The notes beneath the pieces were generated by a model. It was given only the letters and a program-made list of their open reading frames with translations, was not told where the DNA came from and did not search any database. The position numbers were made by a program, and so were the translations under genes. From assembly GCA_009668925.1 (NCBI GenBank), contig SBEK01000100.1:1-14863 (forward strand): 14,863 nucleotides of DNA. The letters run 5' to 3'. Source of the stretch: Deltaproteobacteria bacterium. Its GTDB lineage: Bacteria > Desulfobacterota > Syntrophia > Syntrophales > Smithellaceae. Positions 14,652 to 14,863 of the stretch are shown here, piece by piece (the first letter of the stretch is position 1; each line of letters begins with the position of its first letter).

Positions 14652-14863
14652 ATGAATGACGAATATTATATGAAACTCGCTTTGAAACTGGCCGCCCGGG
14701 GCAGCGGCTGCGTAAGCCCGAACCCGATGGTCGGTGCTGTAATCGTCAAGGAAGACAGGATCATTGGTGTGGGCTATCATCAGCGCTGCGGACAGAACCA
14801 CGCCGAAATCAACGCCATCGAAAACGCGACGGAAAGCATCGCCGGGTCAACCCTTTACGTGAC
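14652..14863 (+). CDS. ribD: Riboflavin biosynthesis protein RibD, N-terminal fragment (deaminase domain)
   Basis: The first 70 codons of a plus-strand gene are cut by the right edge. The product begins MNDEYYMKLALKLAARG, then SPNPMVGAVIVKEDRIIGVGYH and the zinc-binding deaminase motif HAE (residues 50-52). RibD deaminates the pyrimidine intermediate of riboflavin synthesis and reduces its ribosyl side chain. The second zinc motif (PCxxxG..PPC) and the reductase domain lie outside the window. GAGG is 12 nt before ATG 14652. An internal ATG at residue 7 is less likely. The gene is divergent from the pil operon, and the intergenic region is shared. Confidence 0.92.
   Translation, partial: MNDEYYMKLALKLAARGSGCVSPNPMVGAVIVKEDRIIGVGYHQRCGQNHAEINAIENATESIAGSTLYV

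Noticed and set aside
1..14863. Mobile elements, CRISPR arrays, tRNA or rRNA genes
   Set aside because: No transposase or integrase coding region, no regularly spaced repeats, and no tRNA-like cloverleaf were seen. A computed scan was not possible, so short or degenerate elements could be missed.

Overview
The window is bacterial chromosome and reads as a deltaproteobacterium in the broad sense (Desulfobacterota, perhaps a Syntrophales- or Geobacter-like relative). This assignment is an inference. It rests on the order rpsP-khpA-rimM-trmD-SPOUT methyltransferase-rplS, on a type IV pilus minor-pilin operon with a large PilY1, and on a GEMM-I riboswitch of the kind known from Geobacter. No insertion sequence, tRNA, rRNA, CRISPR array or prophage gene was seen. 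All genes lie on the minus strand except the ribD fragment at the right edge.

In minus-strand reading order, from right to left, a divergent intergenic region (14325-14651) separates ribD (plus strand, cut by the window end) from the pilus operon. It holds a sigma70-type promoter with a CRP/FNR-like palindrome just upstream. The promoter's predicted start site coincides with the first base of a GEMM-I aptamer. The aptamer carries A at the position equivalent to G20 of the Vibrio c-di-GMP aptamer, which is the signature of the 3',3'-cGAMP (cyclic AMP-GMP) sensing subclass. It sits 54 nt upstream of pilD (prepilin peptidase).

After pilD come two GspH/FimT-type pseudopilins, then PilV, PilW, PilX, a small secreted protein of unknown function, and PilY1 (1200 aa, VWA plus PilC/PilY beta-propeller). 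Most of these genes overlap or nearly touch, so they look like one transcription unit with a possible second promoter in the 128-bp gap after pilD. A strong intrinsic terminator follows PilY1. The products fit one job: PilD trims and methylates the prepilins, the minor pilins prime the pilus tip, and PilY1 is the calcium-dependent tip adhesin/sensor. Control of this set by a cyclic dinucleotide would link surface or electron-acceptor signalling to pilus assembly.

Downstream of the terminator is a housekeeping block: argS, a membrane-anchored SPOR protein, ffh, rpsP, khpA, rimM, trmD, a SPOUT RNA methyltransferase, and the start of rplS. It covers arginyl-tRNA charging, SRP targeting, ribosome proteins and maturation, and tRNA modification. 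The argS start lies only 20 nt past the terminator T-run, so its promoter is not obvious.
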